Notes: generated from the sequence alone by a model not told the origin. A stretch of DNA of 18,879 nt from Irpex lacteus (GCA_001986395.2 MQVO02000162.1:1-18879); one strand, 5' to 3'; positions 1-8,716 are shown, numbered from the stretch's first letter. Made by a program: numbers and translations.

Positions 1-262
1 GACAGATTGGGGAAGGTGCGTAAAGCGATGGTGAGCGTGCAGGTGCAAGAGGTGGTTAAGACGAAGTGACGACTCGAGGCCTGATCTCAGGGTCAGGACT
101 CAGGCCTCAGGAACGATCGAACCTCGATCGACAACTCGATGATCGCGGCCAAACTCCTGGATCTCTCTTCAAACCACCATCTCGTCCTGTCTATGTACCA
201 CTCTCTCGCACTCCTCACAGTCTTTCAGCCATGAAGCCTGATGAAGAGAACCGCTGGGGACG
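1..262. other. Left edge, no certain gene
   Basis: There is an open plus frame at 66-269, with a stretch reading SRPVYVPLSRTPHSLSAM followed by an acidic piece, but I found no splice chain that supports it and no family match. It could be a shadow or the end of an exon whose upstream part lies outside the window. Confidence 0.25.
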
Positions 263-492
263 ATGTTGACCGGAGTTTGGGGATTGGTGCGTGACTGCCC
301 CGATCTGTGTTACCAAGATTGCTAACGTTCGCTCTCACTCTCCAGGAATCTAATGCTGCTGGTCGTATGCTAGAAATACCGTGCCGGTACACAGTCCCCT
401 CTCTCGATATCGGAAAGCAGGTTTACTTCCAGGAAGGAGTCAGCGTAGATCACACTTCGCCAAGCCACGGTTCGAATTCATTGAGACGGTGA
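263..492 (+). CDS. Possible two-exon gene fragment with a RMLEIP motif
   Basis: A short exon (263-286, starting at ATG) is followed by a textbook fungal intron at 287-345: GTGCGT donor, GCTAACG branch site, pyrimidine tract and CTCCAG acceptor. The second exon (346-492) continues in phase and ends at TGA, giving about 56 residues. The second exon reads ESNAAGRMLEIPCRYTVP near its start. The hexapeptide RMLEIP recurs in a separate fragment at 2346-2363, on the other side of the module array, so the two may be copies of one ancestral exon. I recognise no family. Direct observations are the intron signals and the shared peptide; that this is a gene piece is inference. It may be a decayed remnant or part of a longer gene starting left of the window. 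Confidence 0.35.
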
Positions 493-639
493 GACAGCAT
501 GAGGGGTCCGTCGTATCTGGTGCGTTCCATACCTCATAAATCTAGGATGTTTTCCATTAACGACAGTGCTTAACAGCGCAAGTAGATGGCCTGTGCGACT
601 GAAGCACGCATATAAGAAGCCAGGATTAGGATACTGCCC
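493..639. other. Spacer, no gene seen
   Basis: No frame or splice chain was convincing. A GTGCGTTCCATA block near 519 recurs near 1656, and the CAA(A)AAACTAGCGCAAT block just right of this spacer recurs near 1757, so part of a longer (about 1.1 kb) unit may be duplicated. Confidence 0.3.
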
Positions 640-2260
640 TCCAACAAACTAGCGCAATGTCTCCGGCTACCTCATTCGTACCAAGACCCCCTCACTTCTG
701 TTCGTCTACCGCAAACGTTGTCAACAAACCGTCCCCGCTCGTCGAATAGAACATACCCTATCTCAATTTCCATCGCATTCGTTCCCAGATTCCCGCTACC
801 CCCTCGTCTCTCGCAAAAGGTCTCAAGGTAAGTACCACCTCTGTTTCTCTTCTCCCAGGACTCTACCGTAAGTGACATGACTTTCAATATCTTAGAAATC
901 GATGCCGAACATCGGATTTAAGCACAGCACAATGTCCCCCGCATACGTACCAAGATTTCGCTATCCTCGTCTCTCGCGATAATTCTCGTGGCATCGCCTT
1001 CATTTCTACTCTACTGTAAGTACTTATTCTCTCCAATACTTCCAATGTCAACGCTGAACTTATGATCTCAACGCAGCACAATGTCCACCGCATACCAAGA
1101 TTCCCGCTGCCTTCGCCCGTCTCCTGGGAATGGCTTCCTTGTAAGTAACCCTTAATATTTTCGACGTCGATGCTGAAATCCCGATCTGAACACATTCTCA
1201 ATATTCGTACCAAGATTCCGCTCTCGTCTCTTGCAACAGATTCTTCGACATCCCGTTCTCTTATGGATATACTGTAAGTAGTTACAACCTTGATACCTTC
1301 GACGTCGATGCTGAAATTCTGATCTGAACACAGCGCAATGTCCGTCGCATTCGTACCAAGATGCCCGCTACACTTGCTTGTCTCTCGTAAAAGGTCTCCT
1401 AAAACTCTACGGTAAGTACCCACAACCTTCGATACCAAACGTCGATACTGAAATTCTGATCTGAACACACTCTTTAGACTCGTCTCGGTAACCAAATCTC
1501 TATCTTCAAGTTGTTAGCAAGTCCATCCTATGTGTACGAAGTCTACACTAAATTATTGAAGCACAAGGTCGACTCGAATCTTGTTTCGATAACCCATGAC
1601 GGAACCGTAGTAGGACAGGGAGAGAACAGAGGGCATATCGTATGTTATACCAATGGTGCGTTCCATATTCTTGTTTCTGATATAATCGCACTGATAACCT
1701 TGCTCTCCGTTTCTCGCACGTAATCTGTGTAACCGGTACATATGTATACTCACGCTCCAAAAAACTAGCGCAATACCCGCCGCATTCGCACCAAGATTTC
1801 CGCTACCACTTCTCGTCTCTCGCCAACGCTTCCAAGATATCGTCTCTATCTCCTTATCCCAAGATCCTATCGGAAGTAACTACAGCCTTTGACGTTGCCA
1901 ATGCCTCTGCATCGGCGTCGACAGCATCAAGGGCTGCAGTTACTCGCAGCAAGTGGTTAGACTTCTAATCTGCACATAGGCTCGTGATCGTCCCTGTAAC
2001 TAAATCCCGGCTTCTCGTCTCGCTTGTAAGCTCCCAAGATATCAACTCTCTTTCTCTTTCTCAGGTAAGTAAGTACAGCCTTTGATAACCTCGAAGTCGA
2101 TGCTGAAACCCTGATCTGAACACACTTGTAGCCACCTCCCGCCTCCTCATCTCTCGGAAAAGCTCTCAAGGTATAGCCTCTATTTCTTTCTCTCGGACTC
2201 TATCGTAAGTACGCACAACCTTCATTATCCTCGACGTCGATACTGAACTCCGATCTGTCT
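640..2260 (+). repeat. Array of diverged ~135-bp modules carrying splice-like signals
   Basis: Each module has (a) an AGCGCAATGTCCGCCGCAT-like block and CGTACCAAGATTCCCGCTA, (b) a CTCGTCTCTCGCAA block, (c) a donor-like GTAAGTA, and (d) a CGACGTCGATGCTGAAAT...CTGATCTGAACACA block resembling a branch site and acceptor. Donor-like sites lie near 828, 866, 1016, 1140, 1274, 1411, 2064 and 2205, with most intervals 124-150 bp; a degenerate one is near 1874. Several modules contain a short frame starting ATGTCCGCC or similar, but none stays open long. The modules look like tandemly duplicated exon-intron units that have diverged. Between about 1490 and 1720 the array is interrupted by unrelated sequence with an open plus frame (1511-1723) that I do not recognise. 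Confidence 0.7.
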
Positions 2261-2287
2261 CTGTAACCAGCTCTCCAATGATTGTAG

Positions 2288-2468
2288 ACCTGAAACATCC
2301 TATGTATGGTGCACCCAAGCCACTCGAACACCAGAACCGCACGCCCGGATGCTTGAAATCCCACTGCTTCCAGTAGGACTTCGTGCGTCTGTGAGTGCGG
2401 TGCCGAGGATAACGTACGTCGATGTGGATGGTAGTACAATTGAATTTGGGGTATTGAGGTATGGCTGA
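2288..2468 (+). CDS. Exon-like fragment, second RMLEIP copy
   Basis: Following an ATTGTAG acceptor-like site, a frame stays open to TGA at 2466-2468. It reads PETSYVWCTQATRTPEPHA, then RMLEIPLLPVGLR, then ITYVDVDGSTIEFGVLRYG. Composition and codon choice look protein-like, and the RMLEIP peptide repeats that of the 346-492 exon. No domain is recognised. It may be the last exon of a gene whose earlier exons are in the module array, or a fragment left by duplication. Confidence 0.35.
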
Positions 2469-3098
2469 GTCGGTCGAGAGAGGCGGTACAATAGACAGGG
2501 ATGTAGGAAAGCGGTATGGTATACGCGTTGCACATGTACGTATGGCTTTATTCTATGTACGTCGTCATTTAAGTAATGCTACGAGTAATGCATGAGTTAG
2601 TCCCATACAACGAGCCCCAATAAGTTCGTCGTGCGATACAGCTCTAGGTCTGTCCTTTGCGCATGCACATCCCTCACGCACAGAGCTCAACGCCGACGCA
2701 TTTGCATCCGGAGTATTACTTGATACCGTTTGCCACCAATATGGGGATTAACCCATGATTAACCTACCATTAACCCACCTTTACCCCACCTTTAATCCTC
2801 CACCGAGACAACCAACGTGCCGTTCATTTCGCTCTCGTCCTGTACTCATACCTCCTCAATGGTTTAAACAGCACATTTCGTGTATTTCATATATCCACTT
2901 CTATTCATGCTTATGCACACAAGGGGAGATCGATATTAGGCATTAAACTCATCTAATTAACAGCTACCCTACCGCTATCTAGTACATGTACATACGACAT
3001 ACATATGCTCACTCGAAGGAGGAACGGCCTACCTTTATGAACACTCGCGAGACGACGAATTAGTTTGACTTTAACTCGCCCGCCGCCTGCGTCCCCTT
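2469..3098. other. Intergenic stretch, no gene seen
   Basis: No supported gene. It is AT-rich around 2520-2950, with several short open frames that look like chance. The only structure noted is an 11-bp tandem repeat at 2747-2801, annotated separately. This stretch lies between the plus-strand fragments on the left and the 3' side of the minus-strand GBD/FH3 gene. Confidence 0.5.
2747..2801. repeat. 11-bp tandem repeat, five copies
   Basis: Five consecutive 11-mers start at 2747, 2758, 2769, 2780 and 2791, with consensus ATTAACCCACC. The first three begin ATTAACC; the last two diverge to TTTACCCCACC and TTTAATCCTCC. The repeat resembles, but is not, a TTAGGG-type telomere repeat on its complement. 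Confidence 0.75.
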
Positions 3099-3246
3099 TC
3101 ACGGCGCTGAATCCCCTCGCAAGCCCCGCACGAAGGTAACGGACATGCGCAAGGAGCCAACGACGAGCCGCGCGTACTCGAGAACGACGGCGGTGCAGCG
3201 TGCCAATGCGTAACCCTCGAGAGCCACCTTCAAATCTACGAACATA
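3099..3246 (-). other. Possible extra exon 3' of the GBD/FH3 gene
   Basis: On the minus strand a TTCGTAG acceptor-like site precedes a frame reading DLKVALEGYALARC...VVLEYARLVVGSLRMSVTF and ending at TGA (3099). Codon use looks plausible. I could not connect it in phase to the last exon of the GBD/FH3 gene, whose frame closes at 3399, so it is not included there. It may be a chance frame, a separate gene piece or an alternative 3' exon. The rest of 3247-3398 showed no supported feature. Confidence 0.2.
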
Positions 3247-3398
3247 CCCACCGAATGCCGAATAATATAGAACGAGAGAGCGAGGACGACGCACCTGATA
3301 CCAGACACAGGGGCGGAGGGAGAGAGCTCTCGATCACCCTCTGCAGATGGGACTTACTCAAAACCCCTCCCCGCTCTCCCAAACTACCTCTAAGCACC

Positions 3399-5635
3399 TC
3401 ACCCAAAATGCAACGGCGTAATCTTCCTCGGACTCGGCAACTGAGGCCCCCCACTCCCAGCAGGGAACGCACTCTGACTCCTGACATGCCCAGGCCCCTC
3501 ACGGCGTCGAGGCGACCCCGCAGAGTCCGGCACGACGAAGCTCCGTCCTGTCGGTGTGCCTAGGTACGAGTTCCTCGGTGATGACCTCGCGTTCGCGTTC
3601 GAGTGCGGAGAGGGGGGAGGGAGCATAGCATTTGAAGAGGAAGGATGAGGGTTCGAGGAGGAGGAGGCAGGATGAGAGGAAGAGGCAGAAAGAGAAAGAG
3701 AGGGAGGAGGTTTAGCAAGCGCAGCAGGCGGCGGCCCCACAAGCTTGGCGATAGACCACGGGAGGTCGTACCCCGCGTTTGTTGCGAAGGCGATGTACCG
3801 TGCGATCTCGAGGTGGAGGGTTGGGTAGTATGTTGTTGATGCTTTTCGGGCGATCTGGAGAGTCATAGTCAGTTTCAGCTTCGAGTGGCAAGGAGAAGTA
3901 GAGGAAGGGGAGGGAGAGAGGAGGAAGGGAAGAGGGAAAAGGAGGGAGAGGGATGGAGAGGGAGAGGAGGAAGAGAGGACGTACGGCGAGTATGCGGTCG
4001 ATGCCTGACATGAAGAGGTCTGAGTGTAGGCGGTGCGGGGAGAGCTCGTAGTCCTTTGGGAGGTTGAGATGCTGCGCGGAGGCTGCTACGGCGTTCAGGA
4101 GCTTGAAGTGTGTTGTCTGTCAAGGTAAGTGAAGTTGAGTTAGAATATATGCGACAACTATGTCAAGACTAAAGAAGACAGCACACACCATATAACTCAT
4201 AGCCTCAAACTCCACACCCCCCGTCATCCCCCCCGGCGCCCTAGGCCTCTCCACCCTCCCCTCATCCGTACACTCCAACCTCCAAATACAATTCCCCGGA
4301 TGACAAAACACCCAAAAGTAGTCTCTACACACGTCCGAGAGTTCCTGCAGGTAGGTCTTGTATATGCGCGGGAGGTGCAGTTCTTCGATGAAGGGGTGCG
4401 GGGAGAGCGGGATGTGGGGGTCTTCGGTGGGGGTGGGGCGGGGGTGAGGAGGAGGGAGCGGATGAGGGCGTAGGGGGTTGGGTGGGGTGCTGGGAGGGTT
4501 ATCAGCGAGGACGTAGTAGAGGACTCCCAGGGTGCTGAGCGCGATCTTGTGTGTCCCAGCGCTGGGCTGCCACTCGCAGGGAGACTCGATGGCGGGTACA
4601 ACTCCAGCACCAATAACAACAACTCGACGATGATCTGCCTTGTCCCCACGTCGCCCGGTTTCTTGTCGGAATAGAGAAGGGGGACGAGCTGGGCGAAGGG
4701 GGTGGGTGTGCATGCGCGGAGGGCGGTGCAGCCGACGGCGGATGTGGAGAGCGCTTTTATGCAGCGGAGGAGCTCGTGCAGGAGCTGGTCGTCGTGTTGC
4801 TCGGAGCGCCATTCGAGTTCGAGGAGCTCGTTGAGGCGCGTGAGGAGGGAGGTGTACCCGCCCGTGTGGATGAATGATTCTGTCCAGCTGCGTGCATTGT
4901 GAGTATGAGGAAGAGGAGGAAGGGAGGACACACACCTGGCAGACTCGTTGCGTAAAAGTAGCCTCAACTTCTTCACTACCTCGATATCCAACTCCGTGCT
5001 CGACGTCCCATTCAGCAGCGCACAATACTTGGCAGGAGTGAGCGCAGCAGCCTTTCCCTTCACCGGAGTCTCTGCCACCGCGATCTTCACCTTGTCAAGC
5101 GACTTGCCCCGTGCGTGCATACCAGGCCGTTTGGGCGAGAAGAGGGCGTCAGTGTCGTCCAATGACGCGTGCGGGGTGTGCTTGGGCGAGTTGAGGGAGT
5201 TGATCGAGTGGGAGCTGTGGGCTTTGCGGAGAGAGTGCGCGTGTGGAGTGGTTGGGGGTGCAGAGCCCTTGGACAGTGTGGCAGAGGACTTGAGCATGGC
5301 AGCTTTGACTGACGTCTCCATTGTAGCGAGTCGGGGACGCAGGGTGTCGGGGATTTGCAGGTCGTCCTACGCGAGGGTCAGCTAATGACACGCCACGTAT
5401 GAACTGAACTCACGAGTAATTTATCAAACGCTTGTTCCATGGCCACCGGTTCGAGCGACGTCTCCTTCGTCTTCCCCCTCTTCGGCTTCTCCACACCTCT
5501 GTTCTTGGCCAGCGGGGTGTTCGTCGTCACCGTCGCCAGCGCGGGAAAGTTCTCCTTCGATCCTTCGGTGGGAGACGTGACCATGAAAAAGTCCGTGTCA
5601 GGCAGTCGCTTCGACGGTAAAATGCTTTTGAACAT
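3399..5635 (-). CDS. GBD/FH3 (formin N-terminal-like) protein, Rid1-like, with a frameshift
   Basis: Five exons: 5635-5414, 5366-4936, 4887-4189, 4116-3985 and 3854-3399. Introns of 47, 48, 72 and 130 bp all have GT..AG and keep phase. The start at 5635 (CACC before ATG, protein MFKSILPSKRLPD...) is preferred over the upstream ATG at 5755. About 646 residues: a Ser/Lys-rich N-terminus with FDKLLDDLQIPDTLRP at about 70-86; a helical armadillo-like GBD/FH3 region at about 187-530 containing LDIEVVKKLRLLLRNESA, LLHELLRCIKALSTSAVGC, LLYSDKKPGDVGTRQIIVE, RIYKTYLQELSDVCRDYFW and APGGMTGGVEFEAMSYM; then a Ser/Pro-rich tail. No FH1 or FH2 follows, so it fits stand-alone GBD/FH3 proteins (fungal Rid1 type), which bind Rho-family GTPases, rather than a full formin. 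The frame shifts at about 4427-4444 within exon 3. The stop at 3399 overlaps a GTGAGG that could be a donor, so the C-terminus is slightly uncertain. It is the only confidently recognised gene here. Confidence 0.85.
3855..3984 (-). other. Long pyrimidine-rich intron of the GBD/FH3 gene
   Basis: This intron (GTACGT donor, CTCCAG acceptor) is almost entirely C/T on the coding strand and is two to three times longer than the other introns of the gene. The flanking peptides SGIDRILA and IARKASTTYYPTLHLEIARY join in phase and match what is expected within the FH3-like region, which supports the splice. Confidence 0.6.
4427..4444 (-). other. Apparent frameshift in exon 3 of the GBD/FH3 gene
   Basis: Upstream of this G-rich tract (plus strand GGTGGGGGTGGGGCGGGGGT) the protein reads in one frame to LIRSLLLTPAP. 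Downstream, the conserved part (HIPLSPHPFIEELHLPRIYK...) is in another frame. One missing base or two extra bases would reconcile them. No GT..AG pair is available for a tiny intron. A homopolymer sequencing error is the simplest explanation; a real inactivating indel is the alternative. Confidence 0.75.
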
Positions 5636-5903
5636 GGTGAACTCGTGAATGGAGGCGGTCGTGAATGGGCTCGTTGGAGGTCGTTGGGAAGTGAACTGGT
5701 TCGCGCGCTGGTCTTCATGAACATCGCACAAACAAAGAGCAAACAACGCGCTCATTTGTGTCGAGGCAAGTCACACGTGATCGTTCTCCGCGCCGCTCAT
5801 GTCCTTTGATCCCCCACGCGTCGCCTCTCACACTCACTCACTCACTGTCTCTCTCATCGACCTCACTCACACAAGTCTCTCAACACGCGCGCTTATCGTG
5901 AAT
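5636..5903. promoter_or_regulatory. 5' region of the GBD/FH3 gene
   Basis: This spacer separates the start of the GBD/FH3 gene from the 3' end of the next minus-strand gene, which points the same way. It contains a (CACT)n-like microsatellite around 5830-5880 on the plus strand (GTGAGTGAGTGAGTGTG on the minus strand). No clear TATA box was found. Promoter function is inferred from position only. Confidence 0.35.
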
Positions 5904-7107
5904 TCAAACTGACAGGGTTCCCCGGTGACAAGATGCATTACAGACTGAAATAATTACGCTAGATAGGGGAAATGTAAGAGCAGTAAGAAGCGTACAGTGC
6001 GCCCATGCTACTATACGCTTCCTCTGCTCAAAACTCACGTGCCGTCGAGTCGTATGTCCTGGACAAATGCGTATGTCAGCTCGGGGAAGAGGTTGGTGAA
6101 GAGTCGGGATGCGTACCTAGCGGGAGTTGCGAACTGGTCTGTAAAGGGAATTTGGGTGAGTTTCGTGCATCTCTACGAGTGCTCAGACGACTTACAGCGG
6201 TCGTTCAGCCTCACAATCCCTTCAAATTGCACTCCAAGTCGTCAAATCACGCTACAAGTCAAGAACACGGTCAGCAAGCCATTTTGGACGCTATCAAAGC
6301 CCATGGAACTCACCTCGCACCAAAACACCCACGCACCCCGAAACCGTCTCTTCAAACTCCTGTAACCTCCACCCGCCACTCTACAAGTCGAAACGCGCAA
6401 GTTAGCAGCAAACCGAGCGACGGCAAACACGAGAAACTCACGAGAAGAGGTGGAACGGCTCCTACGCCTTCGCGATGGTGAGTACCACTTCGATCGCACG
6501 AAAACGAAGACTTACCAGTCTCAACCTCCCCACAGAAGCGATCTAACCCGCCCTCACTCACGCCCTCACATGACACGACACCTCGCACCACCGCCGCCGG
6601 ACGCCAGAATATCAAGTCGAGGAAGCGAAGGACAGGAAAGTGGGTAGGAGGCCGAGATGACAGGGAGTACGGGCCAGTCGAGGCACTACTGAGCACAAGT
6701 GAGTAATGTACACATCCACTAGTATTCGAGCTCGCACTGCAACTGACGTACCTCAGAACCTCACCCAGCCCGCCCACCACCCACCGCCCAAGACCCCGCT
6801 CGCGGGAAGCCGATCCATACCGTCGGGACCTCGGAGAACTGGGTGGAAGTGACTCTGGGCGCAGGGGGAAGGGCGTCGGTGTTAGGTGCGTACCGTACGG
6901 CTGATTTGGGCTTGCGATGAGGACGTTGATGAGAGAGCTTGGTAGGGGGGTCTAGGTGCTCGCTGGAGAGGCGGAGAGGCGGAGAAGGCTTGGGAACGAA
7001 GGTGGATACCTGGACGACGACCCCCCCGGTCGCTGGACGTCGAAATATGGCGTCGAAGGAGATGATGCACGGAACCTTGAGATTGAGCAAGGAGAAGTGG
7101 TAGGAAG
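5904..7107 (-). CDS. Spliced gene of unknown function, 5' end merging into a module array
   Basis: Seven exons keep phase without a stop: about 7107-6765, 6688-6516, 6467-6442, 6380-6314, 6231-6196, 6138-6039 and 5958-5904 (TGA). Introns of 76, 48, 61, 82, 57 and 80 bp have GTGAG or GTAAGT donors and AG acceptors; several have CTCAC or CTAAC branch sites. The C-terminal half is the most protein-like: CGEVETGVGAVPPLLSGGWR, LQEFEETVSGC, FEGIVRLNDRYQFATPARYA, SRLFTNLFPELTYAFVQDIR. I cannot name the family. The N-terminal part has three related segments: SFDAIFRRPATGG, VWIGFPRAGSW and RFLDLIFWRPAAVV. These are also the hallmark of the neighbouring array at 7.0-8.25 kb. The true start is not visible; at 7107 a CACCAG acceptor begins the first exon given. 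The final exon is the least certain. Confidence 0.5.
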
Positions 7108-7616
7108 GCTGGTGGCGACGTAAGAAGGTGGGTCATGAACTACTGAACAGAGATCTTGCTTACCAACTCATCCCCACCAGTACCTCTAACCTCCACTTCC
7201 CGCAACAAGTACGACGGCGTGAAGAGTTCACCGGGGGACACGCACGCTCACCGGGTTCGCGGGACGTCGATACGTCGTGGCGGGGCGATGGGGAGGTCTG
7301 GCTGGGCGAGGACGGGGACGACTTGTCAAGGTGTCAGGCTACGGCGTCGATTAGAAGATGTACGGAGGACGTACCCTTGGTCGTCGGGCGTCGATATATG
7401 GCGTCGAAGGTGCGGGGGACGATGTAGGGGCTGGACGAGGACGTTGTGGGAAGTAGGAGTCTCGAGGGCTAACCAATGACGATTAGAAGGTGCGTCGCGA
7501 CCCGTTAGACTGAGACAGGTGCTTACCGAGCTACGCCCATCAGTACCTCTACCTCCAACGCCCACAGCGGCAAGCACGACTGCTGGAAGAACACATCGAG
7601 AGGGCACGCACGCTCA

Positions 7617-7632
7617 CCGCACCAAGGTGCGG
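7617..7632. repeat. Palindrome copy 1 (CCGCACCAAGGTGCGG)
   Basis: Perfect two-arm palindrome: 7-bp arms CCGCACC/GGTGCGG around AA. It sits inside array motif Y, just before the shared TTCGCGGGAAGTCGATACG. Confidence 0.85.
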
Positions 7633-7725
7633 TTCGCGGGAAGTCGATACGTTGCGTAGGGGCGATGGCGTGCGATGCGAAGGTGGAACTGTGACCCGCG
7701 GGAAAGGTGAGGATGTGCACACTCA

Positions 7726-7741
7726 CCGCACCAAGGTGCGG
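7726..7741. repeat. Palindrome copy 2 (CCGCACCAAGGTGCGG)
   Basis: Identical to copy 1, 109 bp to its right, in the next array module. Confidence 0.85.
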
Positions 7742-7948
7742 TTCGCGGGAAGTCGATACGTCGTGTCAAGGCGATGGGAAGGTCGAACTTGGATGGACGG
7801 GCTGGGCGAGGACGGGGACGACCTGTCAAGGTATCAGGGCACGGCCTCGATTAGAAGATGTATGGGCGGGTCGTCGGACGTCGATATGTGGTGTCGAAGG
7901 TGCGGGAGGGGATTCAAGGGCTGGACGGTCGGGAGGCACGCACACTCA

Positions 7949-7964
7949 CCGCACCAAGGTGCGG
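7949..7964. repeat. Palindrome copy 3 (CCGCACCAAGGTGCGG)
   Basis: Identical to copies 1 and 2, 223 bp right of copy 2, about twice the spacing between the first two. Confidence 0.85.
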
Positions 7965-8365
7965 TTCGCGGGACGTCGATACGTCGTGTCGGGGTGGTGG
8001 GCTGTGTCGAGAAGATCGAACTGGAGTAGGCGGGCTGGGCGAGAACGAGGAAGTTGCTGGACGACGAGTGGATGCGGCGGCGTGGCGAGACCATTCGAAG
8101 GAGTGGAGGCGAGGATGTTACTAACAAATCGAGTTATCAGTTTACGCATTCGAACAGAAGATGTGCGAGGAACATACCAGCAAGCAAACCCCGGTCGTCG
8201 GACGTCGATATATAGTGTCAAGGCCGGGAGACCTCTTAGGATAGTGGATTGATGGCTCGGAGAGTGGGGCAGAAGACTGGGGGTCAGTGTATGCAGCAAG
8301 ACGAACGTGTTGAAGGCTTCAAGTCAAGGACTAGTGTATAGGACTTGCGACGAAACGATGGTCGA

Positions 8366-8383
8366 CCGCTCGCAAGCGAGCGG
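8366..8383. repeat. 18-bp palindrome between the two arrays
   Basis: CCGCTCGC / GCGAGCGG arms of 8 bp around AA, perfect. It resembles the 16-bp array palindromes in layout (GC-rich arms around AA) but not in sequence. Confidence 0.85.
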
Positions 8384-8527
8384 TACTCGACTCTCTCGAC
8401 GGCGACGGCGAGAACGATGGCCATAGCAAGAGTCTTCATGCGAGCAAGAGCGTCGGGAGTCAACGTCGGGCGTCGAGCATCGGGCGTCGGGAGTCGAGAG
8501 TCGGGCGTCGGGAGTCGAGAGTCGGGC

Positions 8528-8640
8528 GTCGATTTCGTTCGAAAGTCACTGCGAGGGATGACGAAGTCGAGTAAGGAAATACCAGCACCCCTGGCTGGGT
8601 GCTGGACTGTCTGTGAGTGGCCACAGCGAGATGCCAGGGC
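8528..8640. repeat. Long repeat copy R1 with hairpin
   Basis: Begins GTCGATTTCGTTCGAAAGTC, ends near GTGGCCACAGCGAGATGCC. It contains a hairpin with 9-bp arms CCAGCACCC / GGGTGCTGG (8582-8605) and a 6-base loop. R2 begins 189 bp to the right. Confidence 0.8.
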
Positions 8641-8716
8641 GCGGGTAAGATGCATAGGGATTCGGGCGTCGGGAGTCGAGCGTCGGGGGTCATACGTCGG
8701 GCATAGGGCGTCGGGC

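Larger units (their letters stand above)
7000..8245 (-). repeat. Array of diverged exon-like modules (YRRP / RIDFPRTAPW)
   Basis: Two related motifs alternate on the minus strand. Motif X (GACGCCATATATCGACGTCC, peptide FDAIYRRPTT) lies near 7045, 7395, 7885 and 8205. Motif Y (CGTATCGACTTCCCGCGAAC, peptide RRIDFPRTAPW) lies near 7265, 7645, 7755 and 7980. X and Y share ATCGACGTCC and may have one origin. X is followed by donor-like GGTACGTCC or GGTATG, Y by GGTGAGCG or GTGCGGTGAGTG. A longer block around X and Y (about 7290-7430 and 7800-7930) is repeated nearly unchanged, including GAGGACGGGGACGAC. Most copies do not stay open, so the array looks like decayed copies of the 5' exons of the gene at 5904-7107. 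Confidence 0.7.

Noticed and set aside
884..1495. 203-codon minus frame across the first array
   Set aside because: It reads through the repeated modules and repeats the same peptides (e.g. SDQNFSIDVE); the splice-like signals are on the plus strand.
640..2260. CRISPR array
   Set aside because: Units are long, diverged and without uniform repeats and unique spacers; the sequence context is fungal.
2747..2801. True telomere or chromosome end
   Set aside because: The unit is 11 bp and degenerate, only five copies, and flanked by ordinary sequence on both sides.
4120..5025. 301-codon minus frame as an independent gene
   Set aside because: Its 3' third is exon 3 of the GBD/FH3 gene after the frameshift; the rest is a shadow frame over the same exons.
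4640..5385. Plus-strand frames over the GBD/FH3 gene
   Set aside because: Antisense shadows of the conserved minus-strand coding sequence.
7652..8252. 125- and 181-codon plus frames in the array
   Set aside because: Arg/Gly/Thr-rich repeats following the DNA modules; motif and donor-like sites make sense on the minus strand.
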